From Vibrio cortegadensis (GTDB lineage: Bacteria; Pseudomonadota; Gammaproteobacteria; Enterobacterales; Vibrionaceae), in the NCBI RefSeq assembly GCF_024347395.1, contig NZ_AP025472.1, forward strand, positions 744,001 to 808,000: a DNA stretch of 64,000 nucleotides. The letters are read 5' to 3'. How positions within the stretch are numbered: the first letter of the stretch is position 1; each line of letters begins with the position of its first letter. Made by a program: the position numbers and the translations under genes. Shown here piece after piece: positions 1-8,287 of this stretch. The notes beneath the pieces are model-generated. The model was not told the origin of the DNA. It saw nothing but the letters and a program-made list of their open reading frames with translations, and did not search any database.

Positions 1-135
1 GAAAGTATGTTTAAACGTGTATCAGGAGTTAAAGATAGCAGTAATATCATTCCTGGGCATGGTGGCATCCTTGATCGCATTGATAGCTTAACCGCTGCCT
101 TCCCTGTATTTGCTCTTCTGTACTATATATTTTAA
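1..135 (+). CDS. cdsA: phosphatidate cytidylyltransferase, C-terminal end (partial)
   Basis: The first 44 codons in frame 1 read as the end of a membrane protein and stop at TAA 133-135. The segment VSGVKDSSNIIPGHGGILDR (residues 7-26) is the conserved C-terminal signature of CdsA, which makes CDP-diacylglycerol from phosphatidate and CTP in the inner membrane. The following residues (SLTAAFPVFALLYYIF) are the last transmembrane segment. The start lies outside the window. Its place directly before ispC-rseP-bamA matches the usual gammaproteobacterial order. Identification rests on this short but very characteristic motif. Confidence 0.9.
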   Translation, partial: ESMFKRVSGVKDSSNIIPGHGGILDRIDSLTAAFPVFALLYYIF

Positions 136-156
136 TAACGTTTTATTTTAGTGATT

Positions 157-181
157 AAGGCAAGGTCATTCTTGCCTTTTT
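157..181 (+). terminator. intrinsic terminator or attenuator between cdsA and ispC
   Basis: A 7-bp stem AGGCAAG/CTTGCCT with a 6-nt loop is followed by a run of T. It sits only 25 bases before the ispC start. No good promoter is visible between it and ispC, so it may only partly reduce readthrough. Confidence 0.7.
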
Positions 182-205
182 CTCGCAACTAACGGTCTAT
201 ACGCA

Positions 206-1414
206 ATGCGAAATTTAACTATTCTCGGCGCAACGGGTTCAATTGGCACTAGTACCCTCAAGGTTGTAGAGCAAAACCCTGAACATTTTTCAGTTGTTGC
301 TCTGGCTGCCGGAACCAATGTAGAGAAAATGCGTCAGCTGTGTGAGAAATGGCGACCAAAATATGCAGTGATGGCAAGTGATGATGCTGCTAAGTTATTA
401 AAAGAACAGCTATTAACATTAAAAATCTCAACTCAAGTACTGTCAGGCTTGGAAGGGATGAATCATATCGCTTCATTTGATGAAGTGGATACGGTGATGG
501 CGGCTATCGTTGGCGCAGCTGGACTTATCCCTACTATGGCGGCGGTACAAGCGGGTAAGCGAGTGTTGTTAGCGAATAAAGAAGCTCTGGTGATGTCAGG
601 ACAACTCTTTATTGATGCGGTAGACAAATTTGGTGCAGAATTATTGCCAGTTGATAGTGAGCATAATGCTATCTTCCAATGCTTACCTAGTGAGATCCAA
701 ACTAACTTAGGTCGATGTAACCTCGAACAGAGTGGTGTTGATAACATACTACTGACCGGATCCGGTGGCCCATTTCGTTACACTGATGTCAGTGAGTTAA
801 GTGCGGTTTCCCCTGCGCAGGCTATTGCTCATCCTAACTGGGCTATGGGGCCGAAAATCTCGGTTGATTCTGCGACAATGATGAACAAAGGTCTTGAGTA
901 TATTGAAGCTAAATGGCTGTTTAATGCCTCCAAAGAGCAGCTGAAAGTAATTATTCATCCTCAATCTGTCATTCACTCAATGGTTCAATATAAAGATGGC
1001 TCGGTGTTAGCTCAGATGGGCGAACCGGACATGTCGACACCTATTGCTTTGACAATGTCCTATCCTCAGCGTGTGGATGCTGGTGTCAAAGCGCTCGATT
1101 TTACTAAAGTGGGGCAGTTGACCTTCCTTGAACCAGATTTCGATCGCTACCCTTGTTTAAAACTTGCGATTGATGCGTGTTATGAAGGGCAATATGCCAC
1201 CACCTCTTTAAACGCAGCCAATGAAGTCGCCGTTGACGCATTTTTGAATAACACACTTAAATTTACGGACATTGCAGCCGTTAATGAAGCTGTATTGTCT
1301 AAGGTCTGCGCGACTAACACCTCTCATTCCATAGATAGCTTGGAAAGCCTACTTGAGCTAGATAGAATGGCTCGAATATTTGCTTTAGAAGCCACTCGTG
1401 AGCGTAAATTATGA
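206..1414 (+). CDS. ispC: 1-deoxy-D-xylulose 5-phosphate reductoisomerase
   Basis: Converts DXP to 2-C-methyl-D-erythritol 4-phosphate with NADPH, the committed step of the MEP isoprenoid pathway (also called dxr), in the cytoplasm. At 402 residues it has normal family length. The NADPH-binding loop GATGSIG is at residues 8-14. The metal and active-site acids are present as Asp150 and Glu152 (VDSEHN) and Glu231 (NKGLEYIEA), and the flexible-loop motif GSGGPF lies near 185-190. It overlaps rseP by four bases (ATGA), so the two are translationally coupled. Isoprenoid supply next to cdsA fits the classic envelope operon. Confidence 0.97.
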   Translation: MRNLTILGATGSIGTSTLKVVEQNPEHFSVVALAAGTNVEKMRQLCEKWRPKYAVMASDDAAKLLKEQLLTLKISTQVLSGLEGMNHIASFDEVDTVMAAIVGAAGLIPTMAAVQAGKRVLLANKEALVMSGQLFIDAVDKFGAELLPVDSEHNAIFQCLPSEIQTNLGRCNLEQSGVDNILLTGSGGPFRYTDVSELSAVSPAQAIAHPNWAMGPKISVDSATMMNKGLEYIEAKWLFNASKEQLKVIIHPQSVIHSMVQYKDGSVLAQMGEPDMSTPIALTMSYPQRVDAGVKALDFTKVGQLTFLEPDFDRYPCLKLAIDACYEGQYATTSLNAANEVAVDAFLNNTLKFTDIAAVNEAVLSKVCATNTSHSIDSLESLLELDRMARIFALEATRERKL

Positions 1415-2769
1415 TTGATATATTATGGAACTTCGGTTCATTTATCATTGCTTTAGGCATCTTGGTGGCTGTGCACGAGTATGGGCACTTCTGGGTAGCC
1501 CGCCGCTGCGGCGTAAAAGTGGAAAAATTTTCAATTGGTTTTGGTAAATCAATCTGGAGAAAAATGGGTAAAGATGGGACCGAATATAGCCTTTCAATGA
1601 TCCCATTAGGCGGGTACGTAAAAATGCTCGACTCTCGTGTTGATGAAGTGCCTGAAGACCAAAAACAGTACGCGTTCGATCAAAAAGCATTATGGAAGAG
1701 GAGCGCGATTGTTGGCGCTGGTCCTGCTTTTAATTTTGTGTTCGCGATTTTTGCTTACTGGTTGGTGTTTTTAATTGGTATTCCAGCGGTTAAGCCCGTA
1801 GTCGGTGAAGTTATTCCAAATTCAATTGCGGCGCAGTCAGGTATTGAACGTGGAATGCAATTTCAGTCGATCGACGGTGTTAGAACTCTTGACTGGGAAT
1901 CAGTGAATATGGGATTAATTTCTCATATCGGTGATGATGTGATGACAGTCACGCTTACGCCAGTTGATGGTGTTGGTTACGAAGAAGTGAAGACTCTCGA
2001 CATTCGAGAATGGAACTTTAACCCAGAAACTGAGTCTGCTATGAGGGCACTTGGTTTTTCTCCGTTTACGCCTGAGATAACGCCTGTACTGGTTAACGTA
2101 TCAGAAGACGGGGCAGGTGCTCGAGCTGGGCTGATCGCAGGTGATAAGTTTGTGCGAGTCAATGATGTCATCGTTGAGGACTGGCAGCAGATTGTAGAGG
2201 CGATACGCCAAAGTCCGAATAAAGTGGTGGCTTTAGAGATCGAACGAAATGGTGTGGTTCTTCCTATTGTGTTAGAACCAGATAGCAAAAAGATTTCCAA
2301 GGATAAAGTGATTGGTTTTGCGGGTATTGCACCGAAAGTCGCAGAATGGCCGCAAAGTTATCGATTTGAGCTGAAATATGGTGTATTTGAATCGATAGAA
2401 AAGGCGTTTGATAAAACAGGGCAAATTATAAGCTTGACGATCAGCATGCTTAAGAAGCTGGTTGTTGGTGATGTAGGCCTCGATAATTTAAGTGGGCCGA
2501 TATCGATAGCAAAAGGAGCAGGAGCAACCGCTGATTATGGCATTGTTTACTTCCTTGGGTTTTTAGCATTAATCAGTGTGAATTTAGGGATCATTAATTT
2601 GGTTCCATTGCCTATGTTAGATGGTGGGCATTTGCTGTTTTTCGCAATTGAAGCCGTAACCCGACGCCCGGTGCCAGAAAAGGTACAAGAGATGGGGTAT
2701 AGAGTCGGAGGAGCTATCATCTTCTCATTGATGGCGTTAGCAATATTTAATGATTTTACTCGTTTATGA
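1411..2769 (+). CDS. rseP: RIP metalloprotease RseP (site-2 protease)
   Basis: Intramembrane zinc protease that cleaves the anti-sigma factor RseA after DegS and so releases sigma-E. It has 452 residues, close to the E. coli protein. The first membrane helix carries HEYGH (His22, Glu23, His26), and the second active-site motif MLDGGH places the third zinc ligand at Asp404. Two PDZ domains occupy roughly residues 120-310 in the periplasmic region, and C-terminal helices follow. It starts inside the last codons of ispC. A possible sigma-E promoter for the downstream bamA genes lies inside this gene at 2012-2039. Confidence 0.97.
   Translation: MIDILWNFGSFIIALGILVAVHEYGHFWVARRCGVKVEKFSIGFGKSIWRKMGKDGTEYSLSMIPLGGYVKMLDSRVDEVPEDQKQYAFDQKALWKRSAIVGAGPAFNFVFAIFAYWLVFLIGIPAVKPVVGEVIPNSIAAQSGIERGMQFQSIDGVRTLDWESVNMGLISHIGDDVMTVTLTPVDGVGYEEVKTLDIREWNFNPETESAMRALGFSPFTPEITPVLVNVSEDGAGARAGLIAGDKFVRVNDVIVEDWQQIVEAIRQSPNKVVALEIERNGVVLPIVLEPDSKKISKDKVIGFAGIAPKVAEWPQSYRFELKYGVFESIEKAFDKTGQIISLTISMLKKLVVGDVGLDNLSGPISIAKGAGATADYGIVYFLGFLALISVNLGIINLVPLPMLDGGHLLFFAIEAVTRRPVPEKVQEMGYRVGGAIIFSLMALAIFNDFTRL
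2012..2039 (+). promoter_or_regulatory. candidate sigma-E promoter inside rseP, directed to bamA-skp-lpxD
   Basis: A perfect -35 GGAACTT at 2012-2018 is followed by 16 bases and TCTGC at 2035-2039, close to the sigma-E -10 (TCTGA or TCAAA). In E. coli, sigma-E promoters feeding bamA also lie inside rseP. The -10 is imperfect and no transcript is shown, so this is a prediction from motif and context. Confidence 0.4.
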
Positions 2770-2817
2770 TTTTTAAATCGTAATCAAAAGCAGTAGCAAG
2801 GAATAGTTAGAATAAAT

Positions 2818-5232
2818 ATGGCGATTAAGCAGATTCTATTCGCAACGTTGTTGGCAACTAGCGTGTCAGCGAATGGCGCAGAAAATTTTGTCGTTCAAGA
2901 CATAAAAATCGAAGGATTACAGCGTGTGGCTCTCGGTGCCGCATTATTGAAGATGCCTGTTCGTATTGGCGACTCTGTTGACTCACAAGACGTATCGGAA
3001 ATTATTCGAGCGCTTTATGCTTCAGGTAACTTTGAAGATGTAAAAGTATTACGTGATAACGATGCTTTAGTCATCCAAGTCAAAGAGCGCCCGACCATTG
3101 CCAGCATCTCATTTTCTGGTAATAAAGCGATTAAAGAAGAGCAGCTTCAGCAGAACTTGGATGCATCTGAGGTTCGTGTGGGTGAAGCTTTAGATCGCAC
3201 TACGCTAAGCAATATTGAGAAAGGTTTAGAAGATTTTTACTACAGTGTTGGTAAATATAATGCGACGGTAAAAGCGGTTGTAACCCCACTTCCTCGCAAT
3301 CGTTCTGACCTTAAATTTGTTTTCACCGAAGGTGTTTCCGCTAAAATTCAACAGATAAACTTTATTGGTAATGAAGTTTATAATGATGAAGAGTTACTTT
3401 CTCGATTTAATCTGAACGTAGATATTGAGTGGTGGAACTTCCTATCTGATGATAAGTACCAGAAGCAGATTCTTGCAGGTGATTTAGAAGCATTGAAGTC
3501 TTACTACCTTGACCGAGGGTATTTGAAGTTTAAGCTTGATTCGACACAGGTTGCCATCTCCCCAGATAAGAAAGGTGTCTATATTACGCTTGGCCTAGAA
3601 GAGGGCGAAGCCTATACCGTTAAGGACATCAATTTCCGTGGTGACCTTGTAGGTAAAGAGGCTGAGTTTACCGCTTTAAATCCTTTTGAAGCTGGCGAAG
3701 TGTATAACGGCTCTCGAGTGACGGAATTAGAGGAAGGGGTTAAACGTATTTTAGGGGAGGCGGGTTACGCTTATCCTCAAGTTCGTACTATTCCTGAATT
3801 TGATGATGAAACTAATGAAGTGTCACTTATTATCAATGTTGATGCGGGTAGTCGAATTTATGTTCGTGATATCCGATTCACTGGAAATAACGCCACTAAA
3901 GACGAAGTTTTACGTCGTGAAATGCGTCAAATGGAAGGCAGTTGGTTAAATTCAAAATCGATAGATACGGGTAAAGCACGTCTGAACCGTCTTGGTTACT
4001 TCGAAACGGTTGATGTTCAAACGGTTCGTGTTCCAGGAAGCGAAGATCAAGTCGATTTAGTGTACAACGTAAAAGAAGCCAACTCGGGTAGTGTAAACTT
4101 TGGCGTAGGCTACGGTACGGAATCTGGCGTAAGTTTCCAAGTCGGTCTACAGCAGGATAACTTTGCTGGTAGTGGTAATCGAGTCGGCATCAGTGCCATG
4201 ATGAATGACTATCAGAAAAATATCAGCTTAGAGTACCGCGACCCATACTGGAACCTTGATGGTGTTAGTCTAGGTGGTAAAGTTTTCTACAATGAATTTG
4301 AAGCTTCTGAAGCGGGTATTGTTGACTATACCAATGAAAGTTACGGTACGAGCTTAACGTGGGGTTTCCCGTTTGATGAGCTCAACCGTGTCGAATTTGG
4401 CATTGGTTATACGCATAATAAGATTTCAAACTTAGATGCCTATGTACAAATTGAGCAGTTTTTACAAGCGCAAGCCGATAACATGAACTCTGACGGTAGC
4501 TTGGTGACCAATGATTTTGATCTCAATATTTCATGGACACGCAACAATTTAAACCGAGGGTATTTCCCAACGGAAGGTAACCATCAACGAGCATTTTTCA
4601 AGGCAACGGTACCGGGCTCTGATGTTCAGTATTTTAAAGTTCAGTATGATGTGAAACAGTACATACCTTTAACCAAAAAGCATGAATTTACGCTCTTGAT
4701 GCGTGGTCGTTTAGGTTACGGTAATGGTTATGGTCAAACGAATGGTAATGATAATTTATTCCCATTCTATGAGAACTATTACGCGGGCGGCTTTACCACT
4801 TTACGTGGTTTTGGTTCGAACTCCGCCGGGCCTAAAGCTGTTTATAATGAAGGTGTAGGTAATAACCCTAATTATAAAGCGACGGATGACTCTGTCGGTG
4901 GTAACGCGGTGGCATTGGCAAGTATTGAGCTGATCGTACCAACACCATTTGCATCGGATGAAGTACGAAATCAAATCCGTACTAGCGTATTCTTCGATAT
5001 GGCAAGTGTATGGGATACTGAATTTGATTACCGTAAAGCGAGTGCTGACATGCCTGGTGGCGCTTACTACTACGACTATTCAGACCCAACAAATTATCGT
5101 TCGTCATATGGCGCTGCGTTGCAGTGGATGTCTCCTATGGGGCCATTAGTATTCTCAGTCGCGAAGCCGGCTAAATCTTTTGAAGGTGATGATGAAGAGT
5201 TCTTCACTTTCACTATTGGTAGAACATTCTAA
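2818..5232 (+). CDS. bamA: outer membrane protein assembly factor BamA
   Basis: Essential core of the BAM complex, which inserts beta-barrel proteins into the outer membrane. It has 804 residues against about 810 in E. coli. A signal peptide (about residues 1-20, ending SANGA) precedes five POTRA domains (roughly 22-420) and a C-terminal 16-stranded barrel. The conserved barrel-lumen motif is visible as TLRGFGSNSAGP, and the chain ends in an aromatic residue (IGRTF), as expected for a BAM substrate. It starts 48 bases after rseP and is followed 17 bases later by the chaperone gene skp. Confidence 0.98.
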   Translation: MAIKQILFATLLATSVSANGAENFVVQDIKIEGLQRVALGAALLKMPVRIGDSVDSQDVSEIIRALYASGNFEDVKVLRDNDALVIQVKERPTIASISFSGNKAIKEEQLQQNLDASEVRVGEALDRTTLSNIEKGLEDFYYSVGKYNATVKAVVTPLPRNRSDLKFVFTEGVSAKIQQINFIGNEVYNDEELLSRFNLNVDIEWWNFLSDDKYQKQILAGDLEALKSYYLDRGYLKFKLDSTQVAISPDKKGVYITLGLEEGEAYTVKDINFRGDLVGKEAEFTALNPFEAGEVYNGSRVTELEEGVKRILGEAGYAYPQVRTIPEFDDETNEVSLIINVDAGSRIYVRDIRFTGNNATKDEVLRREMRQMEGSWLNSKSIDTGKARLNRLGYFETVDVQTVRVPGSEDQVDLVYNVKEANSGSVNFGVGYGTESGVSFQVGLQQDNFAGSGNRVGISAMMNDYQKNISLEYRDPYWNLDGVSLGGKVFYNEFEASEAGIVDYTNESYGTSLTWGFPFDELNRVEFGIGYTHNKISNLDAYVQIEQFLQAQADNMNSDGSLVTNDFDLNISWTRNNLNRGYFPTEGNHQRAFFKATVPGSDVQYFKVQYDVKQYIPLTKKHEFTLLMRGRLGYGNGYGQTNGNDNLFPFYENYYAGGFTTLRGFGSNSAGPKAVYNEGVGNNPNYKATDDSVGGNAVALASIELIVPTPFASDEVRNQIRTSVFFDMASVWDTEFDYRKASADMPGGAYYYDYSDPTNYRSSYGAALQWMSPMGPLVFSVAKPAKSFEGDDEEFFTFTIGRTF

Positions 5233-5249
5233 ATTTTAAGGAATATATT

Positions 5250-5759
5250 TTGAAAAACATGATGAAAGCAGCGGGTCTTGGCCTTATCGTATTAAGCTCT
5301 TCTTTATTTGCTCAAGCTGCGGAAGCTGCTCAGAAAGTTGGTTATGTTAATACTGCTCAAGTATTCCAAGAGCTACCTCAACGTGAAATCGTACTGCAAA
5401 AATTGCAAGAAGAGTTCAAAGATAAAGCGGCTGAACTACAAGCGATTCAAGCTGAAGCAGCAACAAAAATTGAAAAACTTAAGCGTGATGGTGAGCTACT
5501 AGGTCCAGACGAAGTTGAAAAACTACGTATTGAAATTGGTCAACTTCAGAGCAACTACAAAATCAAAGGACAAGCTTTAGAGAAGGCGAGTCAACGTCGC
5601 GAAGCTCAAGAGAAGCAAAAACTATTTAAGCAAATTCAAGCAGCAGTAAAAGCGGTTGCTGAAAAAGAAGGTTACGATCTGATCGTTGATATTCAAGCTA
5701 TGCAATATGGTAAGCCTGAATTTAATGTGTCAGAACTGGTTATTAAGCAATTAAAATAA
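5250..5759 (+). CDS. skp: periplasmic chaperone Skp (OmpH)
   Basis: Holdase that carries unfolded outer-membrane proteins across the periplasm to BamA. It has 169 residues with a signal peptide ending at about SLFAQAAEA, then long coiled-coil arms rich in K/E/Q (about residues 45-125), as in the trimeric jellyfish-shaped Skp. The start is taken as TTG at 5250 because TAAGGAA (5237-5243) is correctly spaced for it; the ATGs at 5259 and 5262 sit further from that site. Co-transcription with bamA is likely. Confidence 0.93.
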   Translation: MKNMMKAAGLGLIVLSSSLFAQAAEAAQKVGYVNTAQVFQELPQREIVLQKLQEEFKDKAAELQAIQAEAATKIEKLKRDGELLGPDEVEKLRIEIGQLQSNYKIKGQALEKASQRREAQEKQKLFKQIQAAVKAVAEKEGYDLIVDIQAMQYGKPEFNVSELVIKQLK

Positions 5760-5766
5760 GAACGTT

Positions 5767-6798
5767 ATGCCACAACTCACTTTAGCCGAATTGGCCGTAA
5801 TTACCGGGGGAGAGCTCTACGGTGAAGGTGATCAAATCATCTCATCGGTTGCTCCTATGGATAAAGCAAAACAAGGAGAAATCACTTTTCTTTCGAATGC
5901 AAAATACAGCAAGCATTTAGCTGATTGCTGTGCATCTGCCATTATGGTTAAGGCGGCGGAAAGAGAACTTTGTCAGACAAATGTTATTGTTGTGGATGAC
6001 CCCTATGTTGCTTTTGCTAAAGTCGCTCAAGCTTTAGATTTAACACCTGCAGCGGCTGAAGGTATTGCACTTTCTGCCGTTGTCGCTAGCGATGCCATTA
6101 TTGGTAAAAACGTCTCTATTGGTGCGAATGCTGTGATTGAATCTGGAGCTGAACTCGGCGATGGTGCTGTTATCGGAGCAGGTTGCTTTATTGGTCAAAA
6201 AGCCAAAATCGGTGCTAACACTCAGTTATGGTCGAATGTAAGTATCTATCATGATGTTGAGCTTGGAAGCGATTGTTTAGTTCAAGCAAACACAGTGATT
6301 GGCTCTGATGGCTTTGGTTATGCGAATGAGAAAGGCGAGTGGATAAAAATTCCCCAAGTCGGCTCTGTTCGTATTGGTAACCGTGTTGAAATCGGCTCTT
6401 GTACGACGATCGATCGCGGTGCATTAGATGATACCATTGTGGACGATAACGTGATTTTGGATAACCAACTCCAAATTGCTCATAATGTTCACATCGGATA
6501 TGGTTCTGCGATTGCAGGTGGTACTATTATCGCTGGCAGCACTAATATCGGTAAATACTGTATTATTGGTGGTGGTTGTGTGATTAATGGTCACATTGAA
6601 ATCGTCGATGGAGTAACGATCACTGGTATGGGTATGGTCATGCGCTCAATCAAAGAGAAAGGAATGTACTCTTCTGGTATCCCATTGCAAACCAATAAAG
6701 AGTGGCGTAAAACAGCGACTCGCGTACATCGAATTGACGATATGAATAAGCGATTAAAAGCTGTCGAGAAGTTAATCGATGGAAATGTGGAATCGTAA
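5767..6798 (+). CDS. lpxD: UDP-3-O-(3-hydroxyacyl)glucosamine N-acyltransferase
   Basis: Third step of lipid A synthesis: adds a 3-hydroxyacyl chain from ACP to the amino group of UDP-3-O-acyl-glucosamine. It has 343 residues. An N-terminal uridine-binding domain (about 1-100) precedes a left-handed beta helix of hexapeptide repeats (about 105-300). The catalytic histidine segment QIAHNVHIG is present, and a C-terminal helix follows. It begins seven bases after skp. A terminator follows, so fabZ probably has its own promoter as well. Confidence 0.97.
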   Translation: MPQLTLAELAVITGGELYGEGDQIISSVAPMDKAKQGEITFLSNAKYSKHLADCCASAIMVKAAERELCQTNVIVVDDPYVAFAKVAQALDLTPAAAEGIALSAVVASDAIIGKNVSIGANAVIESGAELGDGAVIGAGCFIGQKAKIGANTQLWSNVSIYHDVELGSDCLVQANTVIGSDGFGYANEKGEWIKIPQVGSVRIGNRVEIGSCTTIDRGALDDTIVDDNVILDNQLQIAHNVHIGYGSAIAGGTIIAGSTNIGKYCIIGGGCVINGHIEIVDGVTITGMGMVMRSIKEKGMYSSGIPLQTNKEWRKTATRVHRIDDMNKRLKAVEKLIDGNVES

Positions 6799-6817
6799 TA
6801 CCATATTTATTGAAGAA

Positions 6818-6841
6818 GGCTCGCGATGTGCGGGTCTTTTT
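6818..6841 (+). terminator. terminator-like hairpin after lpxD
   Basis: A 7-bp stem GGCTCGC/GCGGGTC (including two G-U pairs) with loop GATGT is followed by five T. It separates lpxD from fabZ. Confidence 0.6.
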
Positions 6842-6845
6842 CGTC

Positions 6846-6851
6846 TATAAT
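6846..6851 (+). promoter_or_regulatory. candidate -10 element for fabZ-lpxA
   Basis: A perfect TATAAT lies directly behind the lpxD terminator and 33 bases before the fabZ start. No recognisable -35 is found at 16-18 bases upstream, so the promoter is tentative. Confidence 0.35.
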
Positions 6852-6884
6852 CGCAAATAATTAATTAAGTATTAGAATAGGAAT

Positions 6885-7343
6885 ATGACTTTGACTACTG
6901 AAAAGAAAACGATGAATATCACTGAAATTCAGGAGCTTTTGCCTCATCGCTACCCATTTTTGTTGATCGATCGTGTTGTTGACTTTGAAGAAGCGAAGCA
7001 CCTAACGGCAATTAAAAATGTTTCCGTTAACGAACCACAGTTTACTGGTCATTTTCCTCAGCTTCCGGTTTTTCCTGGTGTTTTGATTCTTGAAGCTATG
7101 GCTCAAGCGACAGGTTTACTTGCTTTCAAATCGTTTGGTGCGCCATCTGAGAATGAGCTTTATTACTTTGCAAGTGTAGATAAAGCGAAGTTCCGTAAAC
7201 CGGTTGTCCCAGGTGATCAAATGATCATTGAAGTAGAATTCATTAAAGAACGTCGTGGTATTGCTCAATTTAATGGTGTCGCTCGTGTAGATGGCGACGT
7301 TGTTTGTTCCGCTGAACTTAAGTGTGCACGTAGAGAGTTTTAA
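6885..7343 (+). CDS. fabZ: 3-hydroxyacyl-ACP dehydratase FabZ
   Basis: Dehydrates 3-hydroxyacyl-ACP in fatty acid elongation and shares its substrate with LpxA and LpxD, so it balances phospholipid against lipid A. It has 152 residues in a single hotdog fold. Catalytic His56 is in GHFPQLPVFPG and Glu70 in LILEAMAQ. The start at 6885 has AGGAAT just upstream; the internal Met10 is the alternative. It lies one base before lpxA. Confidence 0.96.
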   Translation: MTLTTEKKTMNITEIQELLPHRYPFLLIDRVVDFEEAKHLTAIKNVSVNEPQFTGHFPQLPVFPGVLILEAMAQATGLLAFKSFGAPSENELYYFASVDKAKFRKPVVPGDQMIIEVEFIKERRGIAQFNGVARVDGDVVCSAELKCARREF

Positions 7344-7344
7344 T

Positions 7345-8133
7345 ATGATTCATGAAACCGCTCAAATCCACCCTTCTGCTGTCGTTGAAGAGGGTGCCAA
7401 AATCGGCGCTAATGTTACGGTAGGGCCTTTCACCTATATTACAGGCAACGTAGAAATTGGCGATGGGACAGAAGTTATGTCTCACGTAGTGATCAAGGGA
7501 CCTACAGTTATTGGTAAAGATAACCGTATTTTCCCATTCGCGGTTGTTGGTGAAGAGTGTCAAGATAAAAAGTATCAAGGCGAAGATACACGTCTAGTTG
7601 TGGGCGATAGAAATATCATTCGTGAAAGCGTACAGATGCATCGTGGTACTGTTCAAGATAAAGGTGTGACTACCGTTGGTAGTGATAACTTATTTTGTGT
7701 CAATGTCCATATCGCGCATGACTGTGTTGTCGGCGATAACATCATCATGGGTAACAATGCAACTCTTGCAGGACATGTAACCGTTGAAGATTATGCGATA
7801 GTTTCTGCCTTATCTCCAGTACACCAATTCTGTACCGTTGGTGCTCATAGCTTTATTGGTGGTGCGTCGGTTGTGGTTCAAGATGTGCCGCCATATGTAA
7901 TGGCTCAAGGTAACCATGCAAAACCATTTGGTATCAATATCGAAGGGTTAAAGCGTCGCGGATTTGAAAAGAAAGAGATCCATGCGATTCGCCGTGCTTA
8001 TAAGGCGCTTTACCGCAATGGCAATACTTTAGAAGAAGCAAAAGTCGAGATTAACAGCGAACTTGCAGAGTTCCCTGTACTACAAGGATTCCTTGATATC
8101 TTTGAGAAATCGACGCGTGGCATTATTCGCTAA
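7345..8133 (+). CDS. lpxA: UDP-N-acetylglucosamine O-acyltransferase LpxA
   Basis: First step of lipid A synthesis: 3-O-acylation of UDP-GlcNAc in the cytoplasm. The chosen ATG at 7345 gives 262 residues, the family's normal length; an in-frame ATG at 7291 would add 18 unconserved residues overlapping fabZ. The left-handed beta helix runs to about residue 190. Catalytic His125 (NVHIAHD) and His160 are present, and so is the glycine at 173 that in E. coli sets acyl-chain length. A C-terminal helical domain follows. A terminator comes after it, unlike E. coli, where lpxB follows without a gap. Confidence 0.97.
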   Translation: MIHETAQIHPSAVVEEGAKIGANVTVGPFTYITGNVEIGDGTEVMSHVVIKGPTVIGKDNRIFPFAVVGEECQDKKYQGEDTRLVVGDRNIIRESVQMHRGTVQDKGVTTVGSDNLFCVNVHIAHDCVVGDNIIMGNNATLAGHVTVEDYAIVSALSPVHQFCTVGAHSFIGGASVVVQDVPPYVMAQGNHAKPFGINIEGLKRRGFEKKEIHAIRRAYKALYRNGNTLEEAKVEINSELAEFPVLQGFLDIFEKSTRGIIR

Positions 8134-8210
8134 GTACTATTCTTTTCTTTCCTCTGTACCATTATTTACCAAGTACTGTGATTGAGTATTCAGTTGCTAT
8201 TGCTGTCAAT

Positions 8211-8240
8211 AAAGATCGCTGTTTTCAGCGGTCTTTTTGT
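8211..8240 (+). terminator. intrinsic terminator after lpxA
   Basis: A stem of ten pairs AAAGATCGCT/AGCGGTCTTT (one G-U pair) closes on a short T-rich loop and runs into TTTTT. It separates lpxA from lpxB. Confidence 0.8.
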
Positions 8241-8250
8241 GTTTTTAGAT

Positions 8251-8259
8251 TGGTATGAT
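8251..8259 (+). promoter_or_regulatory. candidate extended -10 promoter for lpxB-rnhB
   Basis: TGGTATGAT matches the extended -10 pattern TGnTATAAT with one change. It lies just behind the lpxA terminator. Transcription would begin near 8266, which supports the lpxB start at 8288 rather than 8255. Confidence 0.4.
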
Positions 8260-8287
8260 TTATGCCACCGTTATTGGGATAAGTGAC

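Noticed and set aside
1427..1460. A second GGAACTT near the start of rseP as a sigma-E promoter
   Set aside because: No sigma-E type -10 occurs 15-17 bases downstream.
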